Shown here: positions 1-5,953 of the stretch, in pieces
Numbering within the stretch: position 1 is the first letter of the stretch
Layout: each line of letters begins with the position of its first letter
Source: Comamonadaceae bacterium UBA2334
GTDB lineage: Bacteria; Pseudomonadota; Gammaproteobacteria; Burkholderiales; Burkholderiaceae_C
Length of the DNA: 9,410 nt
Reading direction: 5' to 3'
Assembly: GCA_002344885.1 (NCBI GenBank)
Contig: DDUQ01000076.1
Location: forward strand, 1 to 9,410
The notes under the pieces: model-generated
Seen by the model: only the letters and a program-made list of their open reading frames with translations
What the model was told of the DNA's origin: nothing
The model's database searches: none
Position numbers and translations under genes: made by a program

Positions 1-351
1 GGTGGGGCGCTGCGCCGCCGTGCCGCTGGTGTGGACGCCCAGCCCCCCCCCCCTGGTGGGGGTCCGTGGGTCGCCCCGCCACTCGGCCTGCCAGGTGGCG
101 GCAGACGGTTCGGCAGCAGCTACCCCTGGCAGCCGGGCGTTGGCCTGCGCCACGGGCCCCTGGCGGGCGGCCCGTTTGTCCAGCCAGGTGGTTCTCAGCT
201 GGCCCGACAGTTCAATGGCGGGTGACAGGCTCAGCGCAACGTCCGGTGCAGCAGCCTGCTGTCCAACCGGCACCGCCACCTGCGCGCCTGCCCCAGCGGC
301 ACACCACCCCGCTGCCAGCACCAGTGGTGCCATAAAACGTGCATGCGCCAT
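1..351 (-). CDS. Exported protein, possible outer-membrane beta-barrel (3' end beyond window)
   Basis: The frame is open from an ATG at 351 to the left edge of the window, giving 117 codons of a gene whose end is not seen. The first ~23 residues look like a signal peptide: a hydrophobic MAPLVLAAGW core ending in AGAQ, with likely cleavage near Ala22/Gln23. The mature start contains a strand-like segment around residues 43-54 (LSPAIELSGQLR). Such a segment is common at the start of outer-membrane barrels, but I do not recognise the family. The ATG lies 2 bases after the stop of the LolA-like gene, and the end of that gene supplies a GGAG ribosome-binding site (357-360 on the complement). It is therefore the fifth gene of the operon. 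Codons 100-103 contain a run of 11 G. Downstream of the run the listed frame has the best G/C at third positions, so I keep it, but a slip there would change the frame. Confidence 0.6.
   Translation of the reverse strand, partial: MAHARFMAPLVLAAGWCAAGAGAQVAVPVGQQAAAPDVALSLSPAIELSGQLRTTWLDKRAARQGPVAQANARLPGVAAAEPSAATWQAEWRGDPRTPTRGGGLGVHTSGTAAQRPT
43..53 (-). repeat. Homopolymer of 11 G (coding strand) inside a gene
   Basis: Eleven consecutive C on the plus strand read as G on the coding strand, spanning codons 100-103 (last G of AGG plus three GGG). It is the longest single-base run I see in the window. Tracts of this length in coding DNA are known sites of slipped-strand length change, and also of sequencing error. 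Confidence 0.9.
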
Positions 352-353
352 GG

Positions 354-1148
354 TCACTCCAGCGCAGGGTTGCGGGCCAGGAACATGGGGTTCAGCCACT
401 CGGTGGGCACGGTGCGGGGCTTGCGCCCCAGGTAGCTGATGCGGGTGACCTTCTGGTTCGCCAGGCTGTCCACCAGCAGCATGTCGCTCACCAGCGCACC
501 GGGGCCTGCCTTGTCCAGCACAAAGTGGGCCTGCTTGGCCAGCTTGTCAGACTGCACATACAGCTCGGCCCGCACCGGTTCATGGCGCTGCTTGCCCACC
601 CACAACTCGATGCGTTGGTAGGTCACCCCTTTGCGGCTGGCAGACAACGATACGTGATAGCACTGTTTTGTTTCTGATAAAGCGATGGAGACTATTTTTG
701 TTTGTTTTTCTTCGCCGGACTGGCAGGCACCTTCTCCCTGCAGCGTGGCGGCGTAGTCGCCCGACCAGCTCAGCGTGGCGATGTCGCCCGTGCTGGCATC
801 GCCCAGCAGCTTCTGCATGGGCGTGATGCGAACGGGCCGCTGGCTGTTTGGCATGAGCAGCCAGAAGTCATCGCCCAGCATCAGCACCTTCTGGCCTTTT
901 TCGGCGGGGCTTTGCATCAGCACCAGCGACTGGCGGCCCGCCTGGGCAAACACGGTGTAGCGGCGCTCCTTGTTCAGGCTGCCGTCTGCGTTGAACAGTT
1001 GCACCTGAGTCTCGACCTGCAGGTTGTCCGCAGTCATGCGGTACTGATCGGCGGCCTTGACCAGGGCGTTCACATCCTGCGCCTGCGCGGGCAGGCTGAC
1101 CAGGGCGGCGGCACAGGCGGCCAGGGCAATCGGGGGAAAGGGGTTCAT
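354..1148 (-). CDS. LolA-like outer-membrane lipoprotein-sorting family periplasmic protein
   Basis: This 264-residue exported protein has a clear signal peptide: a hydrophobic stretch at residues 7-20 followed by AQAQ, with cleavage probably after Ala23. The mature region resembles the LolA_like family of periplasmic carriers paired with MMPL or FtsX-type transporters. Supporting motifs are the GDDFWLLMP loop (92-100), the RITPMQKLLGDAS segment (107-119) and the KGVTYQRIELWV strand (173-184). By family analogy it would receive hydrophobic cargo from the inner-membrane complex and carry it across the periplasm. It starts 20 bases after the permease stop, with AAGGA at a good distance from the ATG, and the next gene follows after 2 bases. 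Residues ~147-166 are encoded by an unusually AT-rich patch with ATA and TTA codons, unlike the rest of the gene. Cys142 and Cys163 flank it and could form a disulphide. The exact substrate is unknown. Confidence 0.82.
   Translation of the reverse strand: MNPFPPIALAACAAALVSLPAQAQDVNALVKAADQYRMTADNLQVETQVQLFNADGSLNKERRYTVFAQAGRQSLVLMQSPAEKGQKVLMLGDDFWLLMPNSQRPVRITPMQKLLGDASTGDIATLSWSGDYAATLQGEGACQSGEEKQTKIVSIALSETKQCYHVSLSASRKGVTYQRIELWVGKQRHEPVRAELYVQSDKLAKQAHFVLDKAGPGALVSDMLLVDSLANQKVTRISYLGRKPRTVPTEWLNPMFLARNPALE
651..711. repeat. AT-rich degenerate inverted repeat inside the LolA-like gene
   Basis: In an otherwise GC-rich region this ~60-base patch is strikingly AT-rich. It has the plus-strand layout TGATAGC, a central part with TCTGATAAAGCGATGGAG, then ACTATTTTTGTTTG. 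ATAG (656-659) can pair with CTAT (692-695). The arrangement resembles the short dispersed palindromic repeats that I recall being frequent between genes in Comamonadaceae, but here it is inside a coding frame and degenerate. The repeat identity rests on memory and is not proven; the composition break is directly visible. Confidence 0.5.
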
Positions 1149-1168
1149 GTCGGTCCTTGTGTGTCGAG

Positions 1169-2464
1169 TCAGGTGTGGGCCAGCGCGTCCACCACGGGCA
1201 TGCGCACGGTTTTGCGGGCCACGGCCCAGCTGGCCAGCGTGGTGAGCCCGACCATCAGCACCAGCGTGAGCAGGTACAGCGCGGGGTCGATGGCGATGTT
1301 CAGCGGGTAACCGACCGAGCGGCCGGGGGGCGGCGGCATGTCCACCGGAAACACCAGCAACGCCAGCGACACCAGCAGCGACACCCCTGCCCCCGCCAGC
1401 GCGCCCACGCCACCCAGCAACATGCCCTCCAGCGCCAGCGAACGCTGCAACTGGCCGGGTAAGGTACCCAGCGCACGCAGGGTGCCGATTTCACGGGTGC
1501 GCTCGATGATGGCCATGGCCATGGCGTTGGTCACCACGAACACCACGATCACACCGATGATGACGCCCAGCGCACCAAAAATGCGGTTGTAAAGCTCCTT
1601 CACCGCTTGGTAGAAGGGCGCTTGTTGCTCCCAATTTTTTACCTCCAGTGTGGGGTGCTGCGCGCCCAGCCGGGCCTGCGCAGGCAGGGTGGCCGCCATG
1701 CGGTCCAGGAACACGCCCAGGCTGCTCACCCGTTCGGTCACCAGCAGACGCTGCGCCAAGGCCACACTGGTGAAGACGGCGCGTTTGTCCACCTCGGGCA
1801 CGCCGGTGGTGAAGGTGCCTTTGACCACCACGTCCATCGCATTCATGGCGCCTTCGGTGGTGCTGGCCAACAGCGTCAGGCTGGTGCCGGGAGCAGCCTT
1901 GAGGCTGCGCGCCAGCGCCTCGCCCAGCATGACGGTGGGCTCGGTTTCGCCGCTGGTCAGCACGCTGCCTGCGGTCACTGTGAGGAACGGTCCTTTGATG
2001 GAGAACTCGGCATCGGGCTCCACGCCCACGGCCATCATCACGGTGGATTTGTCACCGTTGCTGATCAGGCCGCTGAACGTCACTTTGGGCAACACCTGGC
2101 GCACCGCCGGGTCAGCCAGCAGTTGCTGGCGCAAGGCATCCACCTGTTCCAGCCCATGTTGCAAGGGCACGTCTTCGTCGCTGGTGAAGCTGGCGGGCGT
2201 GCCCAGCACCAGGTGGCCGGTGTCACGGGCAGCGGCCTGGGCCAGGCTTTCGTAGGTGAACAGGGCAAACCCGCCTGCCAGCAACATGGCGGCGGTGCCC
2301 AGCGCGGCAATGGCTGCGGTGACCAGCGAGCGCCGCCGGTTGCGCAGCGTGTTGTGCAAGGCAAACCGCAGCCAGTGCACCCAGTCGCCCAGACGGCTGG
2401 TGGTCTTGGGGGCCGTGGCTGACGTTGGTCCGGGTGCCGTGGGCAGTGGTGTGGTGGGGTTCAT
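1169..2464 (-). CDS. ABC transporter permease, FtsX/MacB (LolC/E-like) family
   Basis: This 431-residue inner-membrane permease has the four-helix layout of the FtsX/MacB/LolCE type. TM1 is at about residues 47-69, followed by a large periplasmic domain (~70-295, MacB_PCD-like). TM2 is at 297-319, TM3 at 346-372 and TM4 at 395-416. The cytoplasmic loop after TM2 carries ERTREIGTLRALG (321-333), the conserved coupling segment contacting the ATPase in this family. The MPPPPGRSVGYP motif (376-387) before TM4 is also typical. Type VII ABC systems of this kind usually act mechanically on periplasmic substrates or extract lipoproteins rather than moving solutes through a channel. Only one permease is present, so a homodimer (as in MacB) is likely. 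The ATG at 2464 overlaps the ATPase stop as ATGA, which fixes the start over a longer in-frame extension from 2566. Substrate unknown. Confidence 0.88.
   Translation of the reverse strand: MNPTTPLPTAPGPTSATAPKTTSRLGDWVHWLRFALHNTLRNRRRSLVTAAIAALGTAAMLLAGGFALFTYESLAQAAARDTGHLVLGTPASFTSDEDVPLQHGLEQVDALRQQLLADPAVRQVLPKVTFSGLISNGDKSTVMMAVGVEPDAEFSIKGPFLTVTAGSVLTSGETEPTVMLGEALARSLKAAPGTSLTLLASTTEGAMNAMDVVVKGTFTTGVPEVDKRAVFTSVALAQRLLVTERVSSLGVFLDRMAATLPAQARLGAQHPTLEVKNWEQQAPFYQAVKELYNRIFGALGVIIGVIVVFVVTNAMAMAIIERTREIGTLRALGTLPGQLQRSLALEGMLLGGVGALAGAGVSLLVSLALLVFPVDMPPPPGRSVGYPLNIAIDPALYLLTLVLMVGLTTLASWAVARKTVRMPVVDALAHT
2461..2464 (-). other. ATGA start/stop overlap between ATPase and permease genes
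   Basis: Read on the minus strand, the four bases are ATGA: the ATG opens the permease and the TGA closes the ATPase. This is the classic arrangement for translational coupling and equal production of two subunits. Confidence 0.9.
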
Positions 2465-3213
2465 TGGATCCTCCCGTCCAGCAGGGCCACCACCCGGTCG
2501 CAGCGACTGGTCAGGCGGCTGTCGTGGGTGGCAATGACAAAGGCTGCGCCCTCGGCGTGGCCGCACTCGCGCATCAGGTCCAGCACCTGATCGGCGGTGT
2601 GCGAATCGAGGCTGGCGGTCGGTTCGTCGGCAATCACGAGCTTGGGCCGTTTGACCAGCGCACGGGCAATGGCCACACGCTGGCGCTGCCCGCCACTGAG
2701 GGCGTCGGGCCGGTGGTGGGCATGGTCGGCCAGGCCGACGGCAGCCAACTGCGCCGCCACCCGCTCGCGGCGTTCGGCAGCGGGTACGCCGGTGAGGAAC
2801 AGGGGGTAGTCCACGTTCTCGGCCACGGTCATCACCGGCACCAGGTTGAAGCTCTGGAACACAAAACCCAGCGCGTCGCGGCGCAGCAGTGTCAGCGCAT
2901 CTTCGTCCAGGCCGTCAATGGGTTGGCCGTTCAGTTCGATGTCGCCACTGTCCGCCGTGTCAATCAGCCCGCACAGGTTCAGGATGGTGCTTTTGCCGCT
3001 GCCAGACGGCCCGGTCAGCGCCAGCAGTTCGCCACGCGCCACGCTCAGGTCCACGCCCTGCAGCGCGGGGATGACGTGTGCGCCCAGCCGGTAGGTTTTG
3101 TACACCTGACGCAAGGCCACCACGGGCGCAGCAGCCTGGCAACTGCCAAAGGCTGCGGGTTGCAAAGGAATACCCGCGCGGGTGGTCGGGGTAGGGGTGG
3201 GGGTGTGAGTCAT
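2461..3213 (-). CDS. ABC transporter ATP-binding protein, LolD/MacB type
   Basis: This 250-residue nucleotide-binding subunit powers the adjacent permease on the cytoplasmic face of the inner membrane. All ATPase motifs are present and intact: Walker A GPSGSGKST (68-76), Q-loop FQSFNLVPVMT (119-129), signature LSGGQRQRVAIARAL (172-186), Walker B KLVIADEP (191-198) with the catalytic Glu197, D-loop SLD (201-203) and switch His230 in ATHD. The SFNLVP and ENVDYPL segments are characteristic of the LolD/MacB/YknY branch. The first ~30 residues, rich in Thr, Pro and Ala, form an extension before the core domain, which starts around VVALRQVYKTY. The start at 3213 overlaps the stop of the upstream gene as ATGA, and the end overlaps the permease start in the same way. 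Homology to lolD itself is not specific enough for a symbol. Confidence 0.93.
   Translation of the reverse strand: MTHTPTPTPTTRAGIPLQPAAFGSCQAAAPVVALRQVYKTYRLGAHVIPALQGVDLSVARGELLALTGPSGSGKSTILNLCGLIDTADSGDIELNGQPIDGLDEDALTLLRRDALGFVFQSFNLVPVMTVAENVDYPLFLTGVPAAERRERVAAQLAAVGLADHAHHRPDALSGGQRQRVAIARALVKRPKLVIADEPTASLDSHTADQVLDLMRECGHAEGAAFVIATHDSRLTSRCDRVVALLDGRIQ
3210..3213 (-). other. ATGA start/stop overlap between TPR-like gene and ATPase gene
   Basis: Read on the minus strand, ATGA joins the TGA of the exported TPR-like protein to the ATG of the ATPase. It implies translational coupling and ties the small exported protein to the transporter. Confidence 0.9.
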
Positions 3214-3794
3214 TTGGCGGCTCCGGCCAGTTTGGCTTTTTCAGCGGCCTTGTTGACCGCCTCCCGGAATTCGGCAGGTGTGCTGCCCAAGGCCGGGCTG
3301 TCCAGCAAGTCTTTCACCAGCTTCACGCCGCGCTCGTGCCGGTTCATGAACCCCGGTACGGCCAGAAAGGTGTTGGCGGCCACCAGCTTCACCTCCAGCT
3401 GGCCGGGTGTGCCGTTCTGCACCACGGCGTTGTGCGCGGGTGTCAACATGGCCAGCGCCTTGTCCAGTTGGGCCAGGCCGTCCTCGGCATAGCCCATTTT
3501 CTTCCAGGGCAGCCAGGTGGTGGTGGCCTTCATGCTGATGGCCGCGCCGCTGTAGGCCAGCAGCACAGGGTTGGCAGGCTCGGCCTTCAGCAGCGTGGCA
3601 AAGGCATCGGCTGCCTTGTCGAGGGCCGACAAGTCGCCGTTGCCAGCCTGCATGAACAAACGGAAGGCGGGCTGAAACTGTGCCTCGGGCACAGCCCAGG
3701 CCTCAGACGTTGGTGCGGCAACCGACGCAACGAGCGCACCCGCCACACAAGCGGTTTTCAGATTGACGCGGGCAAGATTGAAACGGGCAAACAT
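3210..3794 (-). CDS. Small exported alpha-helical, TPR-like protein; first gene of the transporter operon
   Basis: The start at 3794 is chosen because AGGAG (3802-3806) lies 7 bases upstream and because it puts a signal peptide at the N-terminus: Lys/Arg-containing n-region, hydrophobic TACVAGALVASVAAP, and AWA at 32-34 with cleavage near Ala34. Longer in-frame starts up to 3887 lack this. The mature ~160 residues look helical. Residues 54-83 (alternating Ala/Leu, DAFATLLKAEPANPVLLAYSG) and 102-121 resemble tetratricopeptide-type helix pairs, so a protein-protein adaptor role in the periplasm is plausible. I cannot assign it to a characterised family. Its stop overlaps the ATPase start as ATGA, making it the leading gene of the operon, and any operon promoter should lie in 3795-3973. 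Function unknown; it may be an accessory subunit of the ABC system. Confidence 0.75.
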   Translation of the reverse strand: MFARFNLARVNLKTACVAGALVASVAAPTSEAWAVPEAQFQPAFRLFMQAGNGDLSALDKAADAFATLLKAEPANPVLLAYSGAAISMKATTTWLPWKKMGYAEDGLAQLDKALAMLTPAHNAVVQNGTPGQLEVKLVAANTFLAVPGFMNRHERGVKLVKDLLDSPALGSTPAEFREAVNKAAEKAKLAGAAK

Positions 3795-3801
3795 GGCAGA
3801 A

Positions 3802-3806
3802 CTCCT
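3802..3806 (-). promoter_or_regulatory. Ribosome-binding site AGGAG deciding the start at 3794
   Basis: AGGAG on the minus strand is separated from the ATG at 3794 by seven bases. It supports this start over upstream in-frame ATG codons. Confidence 0.7.
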
Positions 3807-3880
3807 GGCAAGCGGTTGAAACATGCCGCCAGTGTTCCGCGCCAGGGCGTTTGCCGCATCTGCCATGCGACGAAACGCGA

Positions 3881-3910
3881 CCGGCACGCCGCGAAATGCA
3901 GGCGTGCCGG
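3881..3910. repeat. Perfect 10-bp stem-loop in the leader of the transporter operon
   Basis: CCGGCACGCC (3881-3890) and GGCGTGCCGG (3901-3910) are perfect inverted copies around a 10-base loop. The stem is GC-rich and lies 87-116 bases before the first operon ATG. No T-run follows on either strand, so it is not a standard intrinsic terminator. It could be an mRNA leader hairpin, a protein-binding palindrome or a weak terminator for the upstream His-rich gene. Confidence 0.7.
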
Positions 3911-3940
3911 AGTGAAATTCAGACGATCAGTTCAGCGTGA

Positions 3941-3961
3941 GCGGGTTACAGTTTCAACCGC
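3941..3961 (-). terminator. Possible terminator-like hairpin after the His-rich gene
   Basis: On the minus strand, GCGGTT, an 8-base loop, then AACCCGC form a stem with one bulged C, starting about 13 bases beyond the stop of the His-rich gene. No T-run follows, so this is only a weak terminator candidate. The plus-strand arm GTTTCAACCGC (3951-3961) also matches an inverted copy at 3812-3822, giving an alternative long-range pairing. Confidence 0.3.
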
Positions 3962-3973
3962 CCCCGCTGGCAC

Positions 3974-4471
3974 TCAGTAGCGCTCCCAACGGCCACCGTC
4001 GTGCCAGCGCTCTTCACCACGGTGGCCGTGGTGCCCATGGTGAGGCCAGTGAGGCCGGTGCGGACGCCCTGGGCGGTAGTGCGGGACAGGTGCGGGCACG
4101 TAGGCCACCGGCGGCGCCACATGGGGCGCGGGGTACACATACACCGGCGAACCGTGAATGACCACCGGTTGCACCGGCGGACGGTAGGCGGGTGGCGGGT
4201 AAGCCACCACAGGGTAGCCTGGCGTGGTGTACACCGCGCCAGGACGGTGGTGCACCACCCCATGGCCATGACCATAACCATGAATGGGCACATTCACGCC
4301 AATGGACCAGCTGATGTTGCCCGCGTAAGCCGACGACACCAGGCCACCCAGCAGCCAGAGCACCAGAACGGCCAGCACCGCCAGCACAGAGCGACCGGGC
4401 GTGGGCCAGGCATCCACATCATGAACCGGAACCGATGTGGGCAGGGGTGAAGCTTCTGGCAGGCGTGACAT
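3974..4471 (-). CDS. His/Pro/Tyr-rich exported or membrane-anchored protein of unknown function
   Basis: The protein has 165 residues. A 27-residue N-terminal segment is followed by a strong hydrophobic stretch (28-47) and SSAYA, a possible signal-peptidase site after Ala50. It is thus either exported or held as a signal anchor with its C-terminus in the periplasm. The mature part begins GNISWSIGVNVPIHG, and proline and tyrosine alternate with valine (YPVVAYPPPAYRPPVQP at 86-102). The last ~35 residues are strongly basic and histidine-rich. I count 16 His after residue 50, including HHGHHGH at 144-150, which suggests a possible metal-binding or surface-adhesive role. It is reminiscent of low-complexity PXPV-type envelope proteins but is not confidently assigned. 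GAGGAG (4480-4485) eight bases before the ATG supports the start. The gene stands alone, with 169-bp and 179-bp gaps on either side. Confidence 0.75.
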   Translation of the reverse strand: MSRLPEASPLPTSVPVHDVDAWPTPGRSVLAVLAVLVLWLLGGLVSSAYAGNISWSIGVNVPIHGYGHGHGVVHHRPGAVYTTPGYPVVAYPPPAYRPPVQPVVIHGSPVYVYPAPHVAPPVAYVPAPVPHYRPGRPHRPHWPHHGHHGHRGEERWHDGGRWERY

Positions 4472-4640
4472 GGTGGGTGCTCCTCGTTTGGTGGGCCCAT
4501 GTTGGAACCCACAGCCTGCATTTCACGCCGGAAACGGGTTGCACAGCGCAGGCTGCACACCAAAACTTTTGCAAAAGGTAACGGGTTTGTCACCGCCCGC
4601 CGCCACGGACTTCAGCGCTGACAACTCATCAAACGCTGGC
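4472..4640. other. Intergenic region between the acyltransferase and His-rich genes
   Basis: The 169 bases should hold the promoter of the His-rich gene. Apart from its ribosome-binding site (GAGGAG, 4480-4485), I see a 12-bp palindrome CTTTTGCAAAAG (4566-4577) and an 8-bp inverted repeat (CAGCCTGC 4512-4519 with GCAGGCTG 4548-4555). No convincing -35/-10 pair was found. Palindromes of this size are expected by chance about twice in a window this long. Confidence 0.4.
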
Positions 4641-5852
4641 TCACGCCAATTCAAGCACGGCACCCAGCACCGCCGCCAGCGCAGCACCCCACACCGAAAT
4701 CCGCAGCCAGCCCATGCCAGCCAACCCGGCGAGGCGAAAGCGGCCCCATGCTGGCAGCCCGGCGCTGAACCGGCGCAGCGGTTGCTCCACCGCATGAAAA
4801 AACACCGCCCCCGCAGCCACCGTGGCCAGCCAGGCCACCATCACCCCCACAGTCTGGGCCAACACGTCTGCCGGGGCAAAACGGGTGAACGCGGCGTTCA
4901 CCACCAGCCCGACGGGAAAGTTCATGAGGAACACGCCGTACGAAATCTTGCCCAGGTAGTCCAGCACCCGGCTGCGTGGCCAGGTGTAGAGCCACCCCTT
5001 GGCTTGCGCCAGCGCCAGCACCCCCGCCACCGACAGCGCCACCGCGATGCGGGTGCGCCAGTCCAGCGCCAGCGCTGCCACCGCCAGGACGGCCGCGAGC
5101 GCCAGCAACGCGGTGTGTACCCGGCTGCGTGGCAGGTTGCCCACCCACCAGGCCAACGCACCCGACGCATAGGCCCCGAAGAAATACACCGCCCAGTTGT
5201 CGTACCCGGCAACGCGATTGAACCACCACAGCGATGCCAGACCCAAGCCCACCACCAGCATCAGGGTGGGCCACACACGGCCCACGTTGGGTGCGGGTTC
5301 TGCCGTGCCTGCCGCGCCCGAAACCGCCTGCCCCGCCCAGCGCCTGCCCAGCCACAGCAGCGCCAGCATGAGTGCGAACAACTGGAAGTCAATGGCGACG
5401 TACCACACCCCGGCGGAGAGGGAATCGAACCCCAGCAGGCTGTGCAACAGCAGCACATGCCACACAAATTGCTCGGCCGTGGCCGGACCGGGCACGCTGT
5501 CGTGGTCCATCCACTGCCGGGCCAGCCACGAACACATCACCGTGAAGGCAATGGCCACGGCATAGGGGCCCGCAATGGTCAGGTAGCGGTGGCGCAGCAG
5601 CGCCCAGGGGTTGCCACCGGTGAACACCCCCTTTGCTGCAAGCGAGCGCACCATGAGAAACCCGCTGATGACCAGAAACACCTGCACTGCCATGCGCGCG
5701 TCCTGGCTCAGCCAGCTCACCAGCGCGGGCCACACCTGGTGCGTCCAATCGGACATCGGGCCATAAAACGCGAGGTGGTGCAGCACAATCAACTGCGATG
5801 CCACGGCTTTGAAGGCATCGATCAACGGCATGCGAAGGGTTTGGGCGCTCAT
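4641..5852 (-). CDS. Acyltransferase-3 family integral membrane protein
   Basis: This 403-residue polytopic inner-membrane protein has about ten predicted helices. AT3 enzymes transfer acyl groups from cytoplasmic donors to sugars or other envelope or exported acceptors. Visible family features are the helix-1 His pair (VLHHLAF, His25-His26, part of the proposed catalytic region), FLVISGFLM (59-67), the basic RHRYLTI after helix 2 (87-93), GVWYVAIDFQLF (148-159), LGKISYGVFLMNFPV (300-314) and VEQPLRRF near the end (355-362). The length is normal for the family without an attached SGNH domain. The substrate cannot be told from sequence; O-acetylation of a surface polysaccharide is the common case. 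Neither the ATG at 5852 nor the in-frame ATG at 5831 has a clear ribosome-binding site, so the start is uncertain by seven codons. It lies 101 bases downstream of the DUF2157-like gene in the same direction and may be co-transcribed. Confidence 0.87.
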   Translation of the reverse strand: MSAQTLRMPLIDAFKAVASQLIVLHHLAFYGPMSDWTHQVWPALVSWLSQDARMAVQVFLVISGFLMVRSLAAKGVFTGGNPWALLRHRYLTIAGPYAVAIAFTVMCSWLARQWMDHDSVPGPATAEQFVWHVLLLHSLLGFDSLSAGVWYVAIDFQLFALMLALLWLGRRWAGQAVSGAAGTAEPAPNVGRVWPTLMLVVGLGLASLWWFNRVAGYDNWAVYFFGAYASGALAWWVGNLPRSRVHTALLALAAVLAVAALALDWRTRIAVALSVAGVLALAQAKGWLYTWPRSRVLDYLGKISYGVFLMNFPVGLVVNAAFTRFAPADVLAQTVGVMVAWLATVAAGAVFFHAVEQPLRRFSAGLPAWGRFRLAGLAGMGWLRISVWGAALAAVLGAVLELA

Positions 5853-5909
5853 GCAGAAACAGAGGTTGGCAATGTCGGGGTAAACCCTTGATTGTCACCG
5901 AATCGTCAT

Positions 5910-5928
5910 GCAGCCCATCAGGGGCTGC
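5910..5928. repeat. 7-bp stem-loop between the DUF2157-like and acyltransferase genes
   Basis: GCAGCCC (5910-5916) and GGGCTGC (5922-5928) form a perfect stem around a 5-base loop, about 25 bases beyond the DUF2157-like stop. There is no T-run on the minus strand, so termination would be weak or absent. It may stabilise the mRNA end or be fortuitous. Confidence 0.4.
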
Positions 5929-5953
5929 GCCCGACACCCCAGCCAGCTATGCG

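Noticed and set aside
1607..2422. A 271-codon plus-strand open frame opposite the permease
   Set aside because: Gly/His/Gln-rich shadow product with no domain. The minus strand has the FtsX-type layout.
2465..2566. A longer start (2566) for the permease
   Set aside because: The extension runs through the ATPase coding end with Arg/Pro-rich shadow sequence. The ATGA overlap gives a natural start at 2464.
2425..3492. A 355-codon plus-strand open frame opposite the ABC ATPase
   Set aside because: The minus strand has all ABC ATPase motifs. The plus-strand frame has no recognisable domain and crosses three real genes.
3795..3887. Longer starts (3887 and others) for the TPR-like protein
   Set aside because: They would bury the signal peptide inside the protein, and the AGGAG site is positioned for the ATG at 3794.
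3893..4524. An 11-bp inverted match (GAAATGCAGGC at 3893-3903, GCCTGCATTTC at 4514-4524) flanking the His-rich gene, as if bordering a mobile cassette
   Set aside because: Several 11-bp matches are expected by chance in a window this long. There is no target duplication or transposase.
4566..4577. Palindrome CTTTTGCAAAAG as an operator
   Set aside because: A 12-bp palindrome is expected about twice by chance in 9.4 kb, and no promoter element is placed around it. Kept only as a note in the intergenic entry.
4437..5891. A 484-codon open frame on the plus strand opposite the acyltransferase gene
   Set aside because: Its product is low-complexity Gln/His/Arg/Pro-rich, typical of antisense of a GC-rich gene. 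The minus strand encodes a recognisable AT3 protein.
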